From: MGBC114844 sp910585855 | GTDB lineage: Bacteria > Bacillota > Clostridia > Lachnospirales > Lachnospiraceae | Direction: 5' to 3' | Length of the DNA stretch: 56,536 nucleotides | Assembly (NCBI GenBank): GCA_965646165.1 | Contig: CBFFYP010000018.1 | Span: forward strand, 1 to 56,536 | Notes under the pieces: generated by a model | The model's input: the letters and a program-made list of their open reading frames with translations, nothing else | The model's database searches: none | What the model was told of the DNA's origin: nothing | In this document: piece by piece, positions 8,880 to 17,138 of the stretch | How the letters are laid out: every line of letters starts with the position of its first letter | How positions within the stretch are numbered: position 1 is the stretch's first letter | Translations under genes and position numbers: made by a program

Positions 8880-9317
8880 GAGAAGGGGTTGCTGGATAGC
8901 GATAGAAATTTTTATCACAGAACAAGTTTTCTGCAAAATTTAGACATCATTCTTTTTTTGTCCCAGAGTCAAGAAACAGCCAGATTCGAAAACGGTGGGA
9001 AGCCTGCAGTGACTTTGGAAAAAAGTTAGAATTTCTTGGACTTCTGCTCGAAAACCTAAGATTTTTTTCACATCCTGCTTCTATGCAGGGTGTGAAAAAA
9101 AAAAAATATATTTAGCCCATATAATAGGGAAAAGAATGTCTTACAGTTAGTAAAATCCTTCCTTATACCCGTTTTGTTTTGGTTGTCAGGAGGGCGAATT
9201 GCATCCCGGTCTGTCTGGTTGGAAAAAGGAAAAGGCAGAAGTCTTAGAACTTCTTGCTTTTTGGAAACCGGAACAGCAGGCTTCCCACCGTTTTCAAATC
9301 TGGCGTCCGGTGAAAGC
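8880..9317. repeat. Palindromic repeat copy A (single half-element with linker remnant)
   Basis: The half-element spans 8979-9304. Its left arm (8979-9047) and right arm (9235-9304) pair over about 70 nt, with one mismatch in the outer 29. The core holds a 12-bp hairpin (9067-9096, loop TTCTAT) flanked by T and A tracts, a degraded GTGTTTAGCCC box and the AGGGCGAATTG...CCGGTCTGT block. Bases 8880-8978 resemble the linker that joins the two halves of the paired copies, so the partner half has probably been lost. The right tip lies about 75 bases past the stop of the phosphofructokinase gene. Confidence 0.85.
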
Positions 9318-9384
9318 AAATCCTTTTCGATAACATCCTATATCTAAAACCCTAATTAAAGAACATTTTATTCCAACCAAACCT

Positions 9385-10626
9385 CTATTTTTTCCGAAGA
9401 ACCAAATGCTGCGGAAGTCCGTTTACCATAAATGGCTGATAATCTCCCTGAATCAACGGTTCAATATAATTGATGAACTCTTCTGTTACATAATTCCCCT
9501 CTTTATTTACCCAAGAACGTGGTACAAGTTTCTCATTATTAGCAATCCGATGTACATCATAAATCCCGGCAGCACTCATATAAGGATCATCCGAAACCCG
9601 ATCAATCACCACCATTTTTCCGGTATCCCCTTCATCCGCTGCCTTTACTGCAGCACCTCCAACCATAAATGCTTCATTGACATCCACCCGAGAAGCCATA
9701 TGAGATGCACTGCGCTGCAGAGTAGAAAATTCAATACTACGTGTCTTACATCCAATCTCCGCACCCAAAAATCCTGCCAGATAAGATGCTGTTCCCTGAA
9801 GCTGCTTATGTCCAAACGCATCTACATAATCCGCCCCGCCTGACAATTCACAGACATATCTGCCGTCAGCCAGCCGAATCCCTTCTGATACAGCAATTAC
9901 AATAGAAGTCTTTTTCTTCAAAAGCTCTGTCGTCTTTTTCAGGAATTTTTCAATATCAAAATCAATTTCAGGTAAATAGATTAAATCCGGTCCATCACAC
10001 TCCTCTGTCTTAGCAAGTGCCGTTGCTCCGGTCAGCCAGCCTGCATTTCGTCCCATTACCTCAATTACCGTAATCATTTCTTTATTATAAGTCAATCCCA
10101 ATGCATCCCGAATCACTTCCTTTGTGGAAGCAGCAATATACTTTGCCGCACTTCCAAAACCCGGCGTATGATCAGTAAGTGCCAAATCATTATCTATCGT
10201 CTTTGGCACACCAAGAAATCTCTGCTCATGCCCTTTAATAATTGCATAATCCGACAGCTTTTTAATCGTATCCATTGAGTCATTACCGCCAATATAGATA
10301 AAAGAATCAATCTCTAACTTATCCAATATCTGAAAAATCTTCTCATAAATATCTGGATTTTCATGAATCCCCGGCAGTTTAAAACGACAAGAACCCAAAA
10401 ATGCCGACGGCGTTCTTTTCAACAGTTCAATATCCATATCAGAATGAATCTGTGTAGAAAGATCTACATACTGCTCATCCAAAAACCCCTGAATCCCGTG
10501 CAGCATCCCATAAACCTTATGAAATCCTCTCTCCTTTGCCGTCTTATATACACCTGCCAAACTAGAATTAATAACAGATGTAGGTCCTCCTGACTGCCCT
10601 ACTATAATATTGCGTTTCTTCCCCAT
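9385..10626 (-). CDS. pfp: 6-phosphofructokinase, PPi-dependent type
   Basis: Phosphorylates fructose 6-phosphate in glycolysis. The phosphoryl-donor region reads GGNDSMDT, with Asp where ATP enzymes have Gly in GGDGS, and the substrate loop is PKTIDNDL followed by EVMGRNAGWL. These features mark the pyrophosphate-using clade rather than the short PfkA ATP enzymes. The length of 413 aa fits that clade. The ATG at 10626 follows AGGAGG. It stands alone, with repeat A directly downstream. Donor choice is inferred from sequence only. Confidence 0.88.
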   Translation of the reverse strand: MGKKRNIIVGQSGGPTSVINSSLAGVYKTAKERGFHKVYGMLHGIQGFLDEQYVDLSTQIHSDMDIELLKRTPSAFLGSCRFKLPGIHENPDIYEKIFQILDKLEIDSFIYIGGNDSMDTIKKLSDYAIIKGHEQRFLGVPKTIDNDLALTDHTPGFGSAAKYIAASTKEVIRDALGLTYNKEMITVIEVMGRNAGWLTGATALAKTEECDGPDLIYLPEIDFDIEKFLKKTTELLKKKTSIVIAVSEGIRLADGRYVCELSGGADYVDAFGHKQLQGTASYLAGFLGAEIGCKTRSIEFSTLQRSASHMASRVDVNEAFMVGGAAVKAADEGDTGKMVVIDRVSDDPYMSAAGIYDVHRIANNEKLVPRSWVNKEGNYVTEEFINYIEPLIQGDYQPFMVNGLPQHLVLRKK

Positions 10627-10769
10627 TTCTAAAAGCCTCCTAATTCAAATAATAATAATAAATAATAACAATATAAATAACAATTCTATCCTATTTCATT
10701 ATACCATACTTTTCTAAAAACGAAAATCCCATCATAGATTTTTTTGCAAAAATTCCTTTTTTTCCATCA

Positions 10770-11621
10770 CTATGCACAATTATTTTTCCCTTTTACAACC
10801 ACCTCTGCATGAGCATCCTTATCATCCCAAATCATCTCTCCAACTGACTCCACATAAATATGACCTGCCAAAGGATTTTTAATACTAACCACAGAACTTA
10901 AAACCGTTGCCTCGACCTCAGACTTCTCAAAACAAAGATCCGTATCCACCATCTCACAGTCAATCAACTGCAGCCCTTTACAATAACAAAGCGGCTGTGT
11001 TCCTATAATTTTACAATTTTCAAACACAACATTCTCACAATACCACGCCAAATACTCTCCCCTTACCACACTATTACGAACTACCACATTTTTAGCGTGC
11101 CAAAAAGCATCCTTTGTATCAAACTCACAATCCTCAAACACCGAATCCTGTATATACTGAAACGAATACTTTCCCTTCATCCGCAAATCAGAAAACACAA
11201 GATGATCCGACCGCATCATAAAATACTCACTCTGCACTGTACAATCCTTCATTTCTATCTGATGTACAGACCATCCAAACTCCGAAGAACAAATCTCACA
11301 CCCCTGCATCTTCACCCAACTACACTCCCGAAGTGCTTTAATCCCATACAATTTCGTATCAAAAATCTCAATATCAGAAGAATACCAAAGTGCTGCACGA
11401 CAAAGTTCCGTCATCTTCGAATCCTCAATCCGAAGCTTTTTATCATGCCAAAAAGGATAACGAAGGTTAAAAAAACAATGCGAAACCTGAATATCACTGC
11501 TTTCCTTTAAAGCACTCTCCCCGTCCGCCGGTCCATCAAAAGAACAATTTCTTACTATAATCTCCTGACTGCCATACAATGCCCGTTCCATATCAAAACT
11601 AGTATTCTCAATCACATCCAT
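10770..11621 (-). CDS. DUF3737 family right-handed beta-helix protein
   Basis: Made of short repeating strands (patterns like I-V-R-N-C-S-F and V-F-E-N-C-K-I) that form a right-handed parallel beta-helix, as in the DUF3737 family. The function is unknown. It has no signal peptide. An open frame extends upstream to a TTG at 11675, overlapping the hisA-like gene. I prefer the ATG at 11621 because family members begin close to the (F)xxERALY motif and AAAGGA precedes it. It closes a probable transcript with purC, purF, purB and the hisA-like gene. Confidence 0.8.
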   Translation of the reverse strand: MDVIENTSFDMERALYGSQEIIVRNCSFDGPADGESALKESSDIQVSHCFFNLRYPFWHDKKLRIEDSKMTELCRAALWYSSDIEIFDTKLYGIKALRECSWVKMQGCEICSSEFGWSVHQIEMKDCTVQSEYFMMRSDHLVFSDLRMKGKYSFQYIQDSVFEDCEFDTKDAFWHAKNVVVRNSVVRGEYLAWYCENVVFENCKIIGTQPLCYCKGLQLIDCEMVDTDLCFEKSEVEATVLSSVVSIKNPLAGHIYVESVGEMIWDDKDAHAEVVVKGKNNCA

Positions 11622-11662
11622 ACCATCAACAATCCTTTCTATTACTGTAAACTTTCGGCGTC

Positions 11663-12439
11663 CTACACATCGCAAAATTTCAGCACCTGTTCCAATTCCA
11701 GTTTGCCCCCAAACAGATCCAACGCACTTCCTACGGTCACATCTAATTTTCCCTGTCCCAGTCGCTTTAACTTTTCCAGATCCGAAAAACTTCCCACTCC
11801 CCCAGCATATGTAACAGAAATCCCATTATACCTTCCAAGCAATTCTACAAGCGGCTCTTCTATTCCATGTGCTTTTCCTTCCACATCCACCGCATGTACC
11901 ATAAACTCGTCACAATACTCTGCCAATTCTTCCAGCACCGCCTCCGTCACCCTGACATCGGTAAATTTCTGCCATCGATCCGTTACTATAAAATAATCCT
12001 CCCCCCTCTTACGACAGCTTAAATCCAAAACCAAATGCTTTCGTCCCACTTCCTGATTCAGTTCTTTGATTCTTTCAAAATCAATTTTTCCGTTTCGAAA
12101 TACATAGGAAGTTACAATTACATGGGAAGCTCCGGCACGAATAAAGTCCTGTGCATTTTCTAAAGTAATTCCGCCCCCAACCTGCAGCCCAAACGGATAT
12201 TCCCGCAAAGCCAAAAAAGCCTGTTCTTGATCTGCCTTATAAAATGCCGTTCCAGCCTGATTCAGCAAAATAATATGACCTCCCAAAAGTCCTTTCTTTC
12301 GATAAAGCCGTGCATAATATCTGGCATCTTGTTCTGAAACAAAATTTTCTTCTACCTGATTTCCCTGATCGATCAAGCTTCCTCCAACAATCTGCTTTAC
12401 CCGCCCGTTATGAATATCAATACATGGTCGAAACCGCAT
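11663..12439 (-). CDS. hisA: HisA-like isomerase, eukaryotic (HIS6) type
   Basis: A TIM-barrel enzyme converting ProFAR to PRFAR in histidine synthesis. The start MRFRPCIDIHNGRVKQIVGGSL and the late YAGGVGSFSDLE loop match the fungal/plant HIS6 form, not the usual bacterial HisA (MIIPAIDLxxGxxVRLxQGD). Phosphate-binding loops GLQVGGGI and TVGSALDLFGG are present. The gene lies 27 bases after purB. PRFAR processing yields AICAR, which feeds purine synthesis, so its place in a purine operon makes metabolic sense. No other his gene is in the window. Confidence 0.85.
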   Translation of the reverse strand: MRFRPCIDIHNGRVKQIVGGSLIDQGNQVEENFVSEQDARYYARLYRKKGLLGGHIILLNQAGTAFYKADQEQAFLALREYPFGLQVGGGITLENAQDFIRAGASHVIVTSYVFRNGKIDFERIKELNQEVGRKHLVLDLSCRKRGEDYFIVTDRWQKFTDVRVTEAVLEELAEYCDEFMVHAVDVEGKAHGIEEPLVELLGRYNGISVTYAGGVGSFSDLEKLKRLGQGKLDVTVGSALDLFGGKLELEQVLKFCDV

Positions 12440-12466
12440 TTTTCTGCCTCCAAATCCTGATGTTTT

Positions 12467-13897
12467 CTATACTTTAATCTCAGCCGTAACTCCTAATAAT
12501 TCTTTATTTTCAGAAAGGATAGGCGAAACTACTTGTTTTAAAAACTTATCCACCTGCTCTACTGCTCGTCCGATATAACGGGAAGGCTGCATGGCTGCTT
12601 CTAATTCCTCTAAGCTCAAATGAAAAGCGGGATCTTGTGCAATCAATTCCAGTAAATTATTTTCTTTTCCCTTTTTCTTTACATTTTCTCCTGCTTCCAT
12701 AGAAAGTTTACGAATTTTTTCATGCAGTTCCTGCCGATCACCGCCTGCTTTTACTGCATCCATCATAATATTTTCGGTAGCCATAAAAGGCAGTTCACTG
12801 CGCAGCCGCTTTTCAATTACTTTTGGATAAACCACAAGCCCGTCCACTACATTCAGACAGAGATCCAAAATTCCATCCACCGCAAGAAAGCCCTCTGGTA
12901 TGGACAATCTCTTATTTGCCGAATCGTCCAATGTACGCTCAAACCACTGTGTAGCCGAAGTAATCGCCGGATTTAAAGCATCCACCATCACATAACGGCT
13001 TAAAGAAGCAATTCGCTCACTCCGCATTGGATTCCGTTTATACGCCATAGCCGAAGAACCAATTTGATTTTTCTCAAAAGGCTCTTCCACTTCCTTCAAG
13101 TGCTGCAATAGGCGGATATCATTTGACATTTTATGTGCAGAAGCCGCAATCCCAGCAAGCACATTTAATACTCGTGTATCCACTTTTCTTGAATAAGTCT
13201 GCCCAGATACCGCATAGCACTCCTGAAACCCCATCTTTTCTGCAATCATCGGATCAATCCGATCAATCTTTTCCTGATCTCCATCAAACAATTCCAAAAA
13301 ACTGGCTTGTGTTCCGGTCGTGCCCTTTGATCCAAGCAGTTTCATCCCGCCAAGCACATGCTCAATATCCTCCAAATCCAGCGTAAATTCCTGCAGCCAA
13401 AGACAAGCCCGCTTTCCTACCGTAGTCGGCTGTGCAGGCTGAAAATGCGTAAAGGCAAGTGTAGGAAGTGCTTTATACTCTTCTGCAAAAGAAGCCAGTT
13501 TTTCCATTACATTCACCAGCTTTTTCTTCACCAGTTTCAGTGCCTCTGTCATTACAATAATATCAGTATTATCTCCCACATAGCAAGAAGTTGCTCCTAA
13601 ATGAATAATTCCTTTTGCCTTTGGGCATTGTACGCCATACGCATATACATGAGCCATTACATCATGACGCACCAAAGCTTCTCTCTCCTTTGCCACTTCA
13701 TAATTAATATCTTCAGCATGTTCTTTTAATTCTTCTATCTGTTCCTGCGTAATCGGCAGTCCAAGTTCATGCTCTGTTTCTGCCAAAGCAATCCAAAGTT
13801 TTCTCCAAGTACGAAACTTCATATCTGGCGAAAAAATATACTGCATCTCCTTACTGGCGTACCGCTCTGACAAAGGGCTTTGATATCTATCATACAT
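12467..13897 (-). CDS. purB: Adenylosuccinate lyase
   Basis: Cleaves SAICAR to AICAR and adenylosuccinate to AMP, releasing fumarate. The fumarase/aspartase superfamily signature SSAMAYKRNPMRSE is intact near 282-295, and the upstream THFQPAQPTTVGKR segment carries the substrate-binding TxxQPAQ motif. The 476-aa length matches the longer, eukaryote-like PurB form common in clostridia. The start has an AAGGAG site. The gene sits 57 bases after purF. Confidence 0.95.
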   Translation of the reverse strand: MYDRYQSPLSERYASKEMQYIFSPDMKFRTWRKLWIALAETEHELGLPITQEQIEELKEHAEDINYEVAKEREALVRHDVMAHVYAYGVQCPKAKGIIHLGATSCYVGDNTDIIVMTEALKLVKKKLVNVMEKLASFAEEYKALPTLAFTHFQPAQPTTVGKRACLWLQEFTLDLEDIEHVLGGMKLLGSKGTTGTQASFLELFDGDQEKIDRIDPMIAEKMGFQECYAVSGQTYSRKVDTRVLNVLAGIAASAHKMSNDIRLLQHLKEVEEPFEKNQIGSSAMAYKRNPMRSERIASLSRYVMVDALNPAITSATQWFERTLDDSANKRLSIPEGFLAVDGILDLCLNVVDGLVVYPKVIEKRLRSELPFMATENIMMDAVKAGGDRQELHEKIRKLSMEAGENVKKKGKENNLLELIAQDPAFHLSLEELEAAMQPSRYIGRAVEQVDKFLKQVVSPILSENKELLGVTAEIKV

Positions 13898-13954
13898 AAA
13901 ACTTTTTTCTCCTTTTTTCTAAATTTCCCCCAAGTCTAAAACCTCGACTTTTCC

Positions 13955-15406
13955 TTATTTTTCATAACTTCCACGAATATCCTCTGTAGGAGGCGACATA
14001 GGATATTGACCGGTAAAACATCCCCGGCAGATAGGAAGTCCCTCTACCATTTCATCTAAACGATTTAACTTCAAATAACCAAGAGTATCTGCCCCGATAA
14101 TTCTGCGGATCTCTTCCACTGAACGATTATGTGCAATAAGCTGATCCTCTGAAGGAATATCAATTCCAAAATAGCAAGGATGCAAAAACGGCGGAGAACT
14201 AATCCGAACATGTACTTCCTTTGCTCCTGCCTCCCGCAGCATACTGACTACCCGATCATTTGTCGTCCCTCGAACCATAGAATCATCAATCATAATCACA
14301 CGTTTTCCATCCACAGCCTCTTTTAACACATTTAATTTAATGCGAACACTGGATTCCCGATTTCCCTGTTTTGGCTTAATAAAAGTCCGTCCTACATAAC
14401 TGTTTTTTACAAATGCTGTTCCATAGGGAATCCCAGACTCCATCGAATAACCAAGTGCGGCTGCATTTCCCGATTCCGGCACTCCAACCACCAAATCAGC
14501 ATCCACCGGATGATCCATTGCCAAAAAGCGTCCTGCCTGTATTCTGGAATGATAAACCCCAATTCCATCAAACACACTATCTGGTCTGGCAAAATAAATA
14601 TATTCAAAAATACAGCGAGCCTGCTTATTTTTCTCCAAACACATCTCCTGATTTGATAAAATGCCATCCCGAGTAATCGTCACTACTTCACCGGGCATCA
14701 CATCCCGTATATACTCTGCACCAATCGTTTCCAAAGCACAGGTTTCCGAAGCAAAAATATAGGCGTGATCCCGTTTTCCAATACAAAGCGGCTTAAAACC
14801 ATAGGGATCTCTTGCACCAATCAATTTTCTTGGACTCATCACAATCAAAGAATATGCCCCACGAATCTTTTTCATTGCACTGACTACAGCTTCCTCCACT
14901 GAGGCTTGATGAATCCGCTCCCGTGCAATATGATAAGCAATTACTTCCGAATCAATCGTGGTCTGAAAAATTGCTCCGTTATACTCTAACTCCCGCCGAA
15001 GATCCAATGCATTAATCAAATTTCCGTTATGTGCCAAAGCCAAAGTTCCCTTAACATAATTCAAAACCAAAGGCTGTGCATTCTCCCTTGTACTGCTGCC
15101 TGCCGTAGAATATCTGGTATGCCCCACTCCAATATCTCCATGCAGTTTTTGAAGTGCTTCCTCTGTAAACACCTCATTTACCAGTCCCATTCCTTTTATC
15201 GAATTTACCTTTCCTTTTGGTCCTTCCGTATCACTTACCGCAATCCCGCAGCTTTCCTGCCCTCGATGCTGCAAAGCAAACAACCCATAATAGATTGTAG
15301 ATGCCACATCATTTCCCTCAAAATCATACATTCCAAAGACACCACACTCTTCATGCAGCTTATCCGACATGTCCTGCTGCCCTTTTAACTGTATATTTTC
15401 TTCCAT
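13955..15406 (-). CDS. purF: Amidophosphoribosyltransferase
   Basis: First committed purine step: PRPP plus glutamine gives phosphoribosylamine. The N-terminal glutaminase cysteine is in EECGVFG (residue 21), after a propeptide that must be removed as in Bacillus PurF. The PRPP loop is VIMIDDSMVRGTTN. Cysteines in HPCYFG and ICRGC fit the 4Fe-4S cluster of the oxygen-sensitive Bacillus-type enzyme. A second ATG at 15370 would shorten the propeptide to eight residues, and both starts have passable ribosome sites. Confidence 0.95.
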   Translation of the reverse strand: MEENIQLKGQQDMSDKLHEECGVFGMYDFEGNDVASTIYYGLFALQHRGQESCGIAVSDTEGPKGKVNSIKGMGLVNEVFTEEALQKLHGDIGVGHTRYSTAGSSTRENAQPLVLNYVKGTLALAHNGNLINALDLRRELEYNGAIFQTTIDSEVIAYHIARERIHQASVEEAVVSAMKKIRGAYSLIVMSPRKLIGARDPYGFKPLCIGKRDHAYIFASETCALETIGAEYIRDVMPGEVVTITRDGILSNQEMCLEKNKQARCIFEYIYFARPDSVFDGIGVYHSRIQAGRFLAMDHPVDADLVVGVPESGNAAALGYSMESGIPYGTAFVKNSYVGRTFIKPKQGNRESSVRIKLNVLKEAVDGKRVIMIDDSMVRGTTNDRVVSMLREAGAKEVHVRISSPPFLHPCYFGIDIPSEDQLIAHNRSVEEIRRIIGADTLGYLKLNRLDEMVEGLPICRGCFTGQYPMSPPTEDIRGSYEK

Positions 15407-15516
15407 CTGTTCTGCCCTTTCTCACTTCCTGCCTATACTGCTACTTCTCTATCCAAAACAACTAAATACAAATGGGGGCAAGAAAACCCTGTCCCCATCC
15501 TTTTCTATCCAACCCT

Positions 15517-16224
15517 TTACTGAATTCCAAGTCTTTTAAATACCTCTTGATAAGCATCTTCCACATTTCCAAGATCCCTGCGAAACCGATCTTTATCTAA
15601 CTTCTCATGGGTATCCTTATCCCAAAGCCTGCAAGTATCAGGAGAAATCTCATCTGCTAAAATAATTTCTCCATGATATCGCCCAAATTCCACTTTAAAA
15701 TCAATCAATTCAATATTTAAAGAATCAAAATACTCTAATAATGTTGTATTTACTTTAAATACATACTCCGTAATTTTATCAATCTCTTCTTTGGTAGCAG
15801 CTCCTATCGCAATCGCATAATAGTCATTAATCATCGGATCTCCAAGTTCATCATTTTTATAACTAAACTCCAAAGTAGGAATCAGCAGCTTTGTTCCCTC
15901 TACAATCGCCAATTTTTTAGAAAAACTTCCAGCAGCTACATTTCGAACAATCACTTCAAGAGGAACAATTTCAACTTTTTTCACTGCAGTTTCCCGATCG
16001 CTTAACTCCTCCACAAAATGAGTAGGCACTCCCTTTTTCTCTAACATCTTAAAAATATGATTTGTCATCCGATTGTTAATAACACCCTTCCCAACAATCG
16101 TTCCCTTTTTCTCTCCGTTAAATGCTGTTGCATCATCCTTATAATCTACAATCAGCACATCTGGATCTTCTGTTGTCCAAACCTTTTTTGCCTTCCCTTC
16201 ATAAAGCAATTCTACCTTGTTCAT
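15517..16224 (-). CDS. purC: SAICAR synthetase
   Basis: Joins CAIR with aspartate using ATP to make SAICAR, the substrate of the neighbouring PurB. The N-terminal LYEGKAKKVW and the PLEVIVRNVAAGS and DFKVEFGR motifs are canonical. The 235-aa length is normal. It is the first gene of the purC-purF-purB-hisA-DUF3737 series, with a good promoter about 80 bases upstream. The remaining purine genes are not in the window. Confidence 0.96.
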   Translation of the reverse strand: MNKVELLYEGKAKKVWTTEDPDVLIVDYKDDATAFNGEKKGTIVGKGVINNRMTNHIFKMLEKKGVPTHFVEELSDRETAVKKVEIVPLEVIVRNVAAGSFSKKLAIVEGTKLLIPTLEFSYKNDELGDPMINDYYAIAIGAATKEEIDKITEYVFKVNTTLLEYFDSLNIELIDFKVEFGRYHGEIILADEISPDTCRLWDKDTHEKLDKDRFRRDLGNVEDAYQEVFKRLGIQ

Positions 16225-16302
16225 TCTAAGTCACCAATCCTTTTTTTTTATATTTAAGTATTTAGGAACTACAAATCTTTCCTCTACAGCCTTCACGAAA
16301 AA

Positions 16303-16331
16303 ATTATACCCCAAGAAATATACAAAATCAA
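16303..16331 (-). promoter_or_regulatory. Promoter of the pur operon
   Basis: On the minus strand TTGATT (16326-16331) and a perfect TATAAT (16303-16308) are 17 bases apart, about 80 bases upstream of purC. I see no PurR box or purine riboswitch in the short leader. Repeat copy b ends about 40 bases further upstream. Confidence 0.75.
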
Positions 16332-16370
16332 CCGCTATTTTTTTCGACCTTCAATCAGTCTTTAAAATAG

Positions 16371-17108
16371 AGGACGCCAGATTCGAAAACGATGAACCGC
16401 CTGCTGTTCCACGTTTCCAAAAAGTAAGAAGTTCTAAGACTTCTGCAGTTCCATGCATCCAACCGACCAGACCGGAGCGCAATTCGCCCGCATAGCAGCC
16501 AAAACAAAATGAACATCCCAAACGATACTACCTGCCACAAAACAATCCCGTTCCGATACAGATGCGGGCTAAACACGCTCCTTTTTTTTCACACACTGCA
16601 TGGAAGCAGTATGTGAAAAAAATCTTAGGTTTCTAAGTAGAAGTCAAGAACTTCTAACTTTTCTCCAAAGTCACTGCAGGCGGTCCACCGTTTTCGAATC
16701 TGGCTGGTTTCTGACCCCGGAACAAAAAAACAAAAGGACAAACACAATTTCTAACGTTATCCAACCAACAGCGAGAGGCGGTTTGCTCCTTTCCTTTGCC
16801 TGCGACTTCGGAGAACGGTTAGAAAGTCTGGCTTCTGTGGAAATATCTAGAATTTTTTGCATATCCTGCTTCCATGCAGGGTATGCAAAAAAAGGGGCGT
16901 GTTTAGCCCGGATATCAGGAAAAGAGAGGTCTTGTGGCTGGTAAAATCTTCCTTACACCTATTTCGTCTCGGCTGTCATGAGGGCGAATTGCGCCCCGGT
17001 TCGTCCGGTTGGATGTGCCTGAATACAGAAGCCATAGACTTTCTTACCGTTCGGAGACCGGAGTAGGCAAAGGAAAGGAGCAAACCGCCTCTTGCGTCCG
17101 GTGAAAGC
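16371..17108. repeat. Palindromic repeat copy b, complete inverted pair
   Basis: Two half-elements are joined by about 66 bases. Half b1 (16376-16704) has type I arms starting GCCAGATTCG. Half b2 (16771-17095) has unrelated type II arms starting GCGAGAGGCGG. Within each half the arms pair over about 70 nt. Core hairpins are at 16588-16617 and 16857-16888, each next to the GGGCTAAACACG box. The two cores point in opposite directions. The b2 tip lies 31 bases past the stop codon of the GH13-like gene. The whole copy is inverted relative to copies c and e. Confidence 0.9.
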
Positions 17109-17138
17109 ATCCTCCTTTGCCGCACTCCAAAATCGCAA

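Noticed and set aside
9068..9319. Short open frames inside the large repeats (also about 16217-16495, 16600-17066, 21056-21534, 55899-56093)
   Set aside because: They arise from the GC-richer arms and cores of the palindromic elements, appear on both strands and lack ribosome sites and homology. They are not genes.
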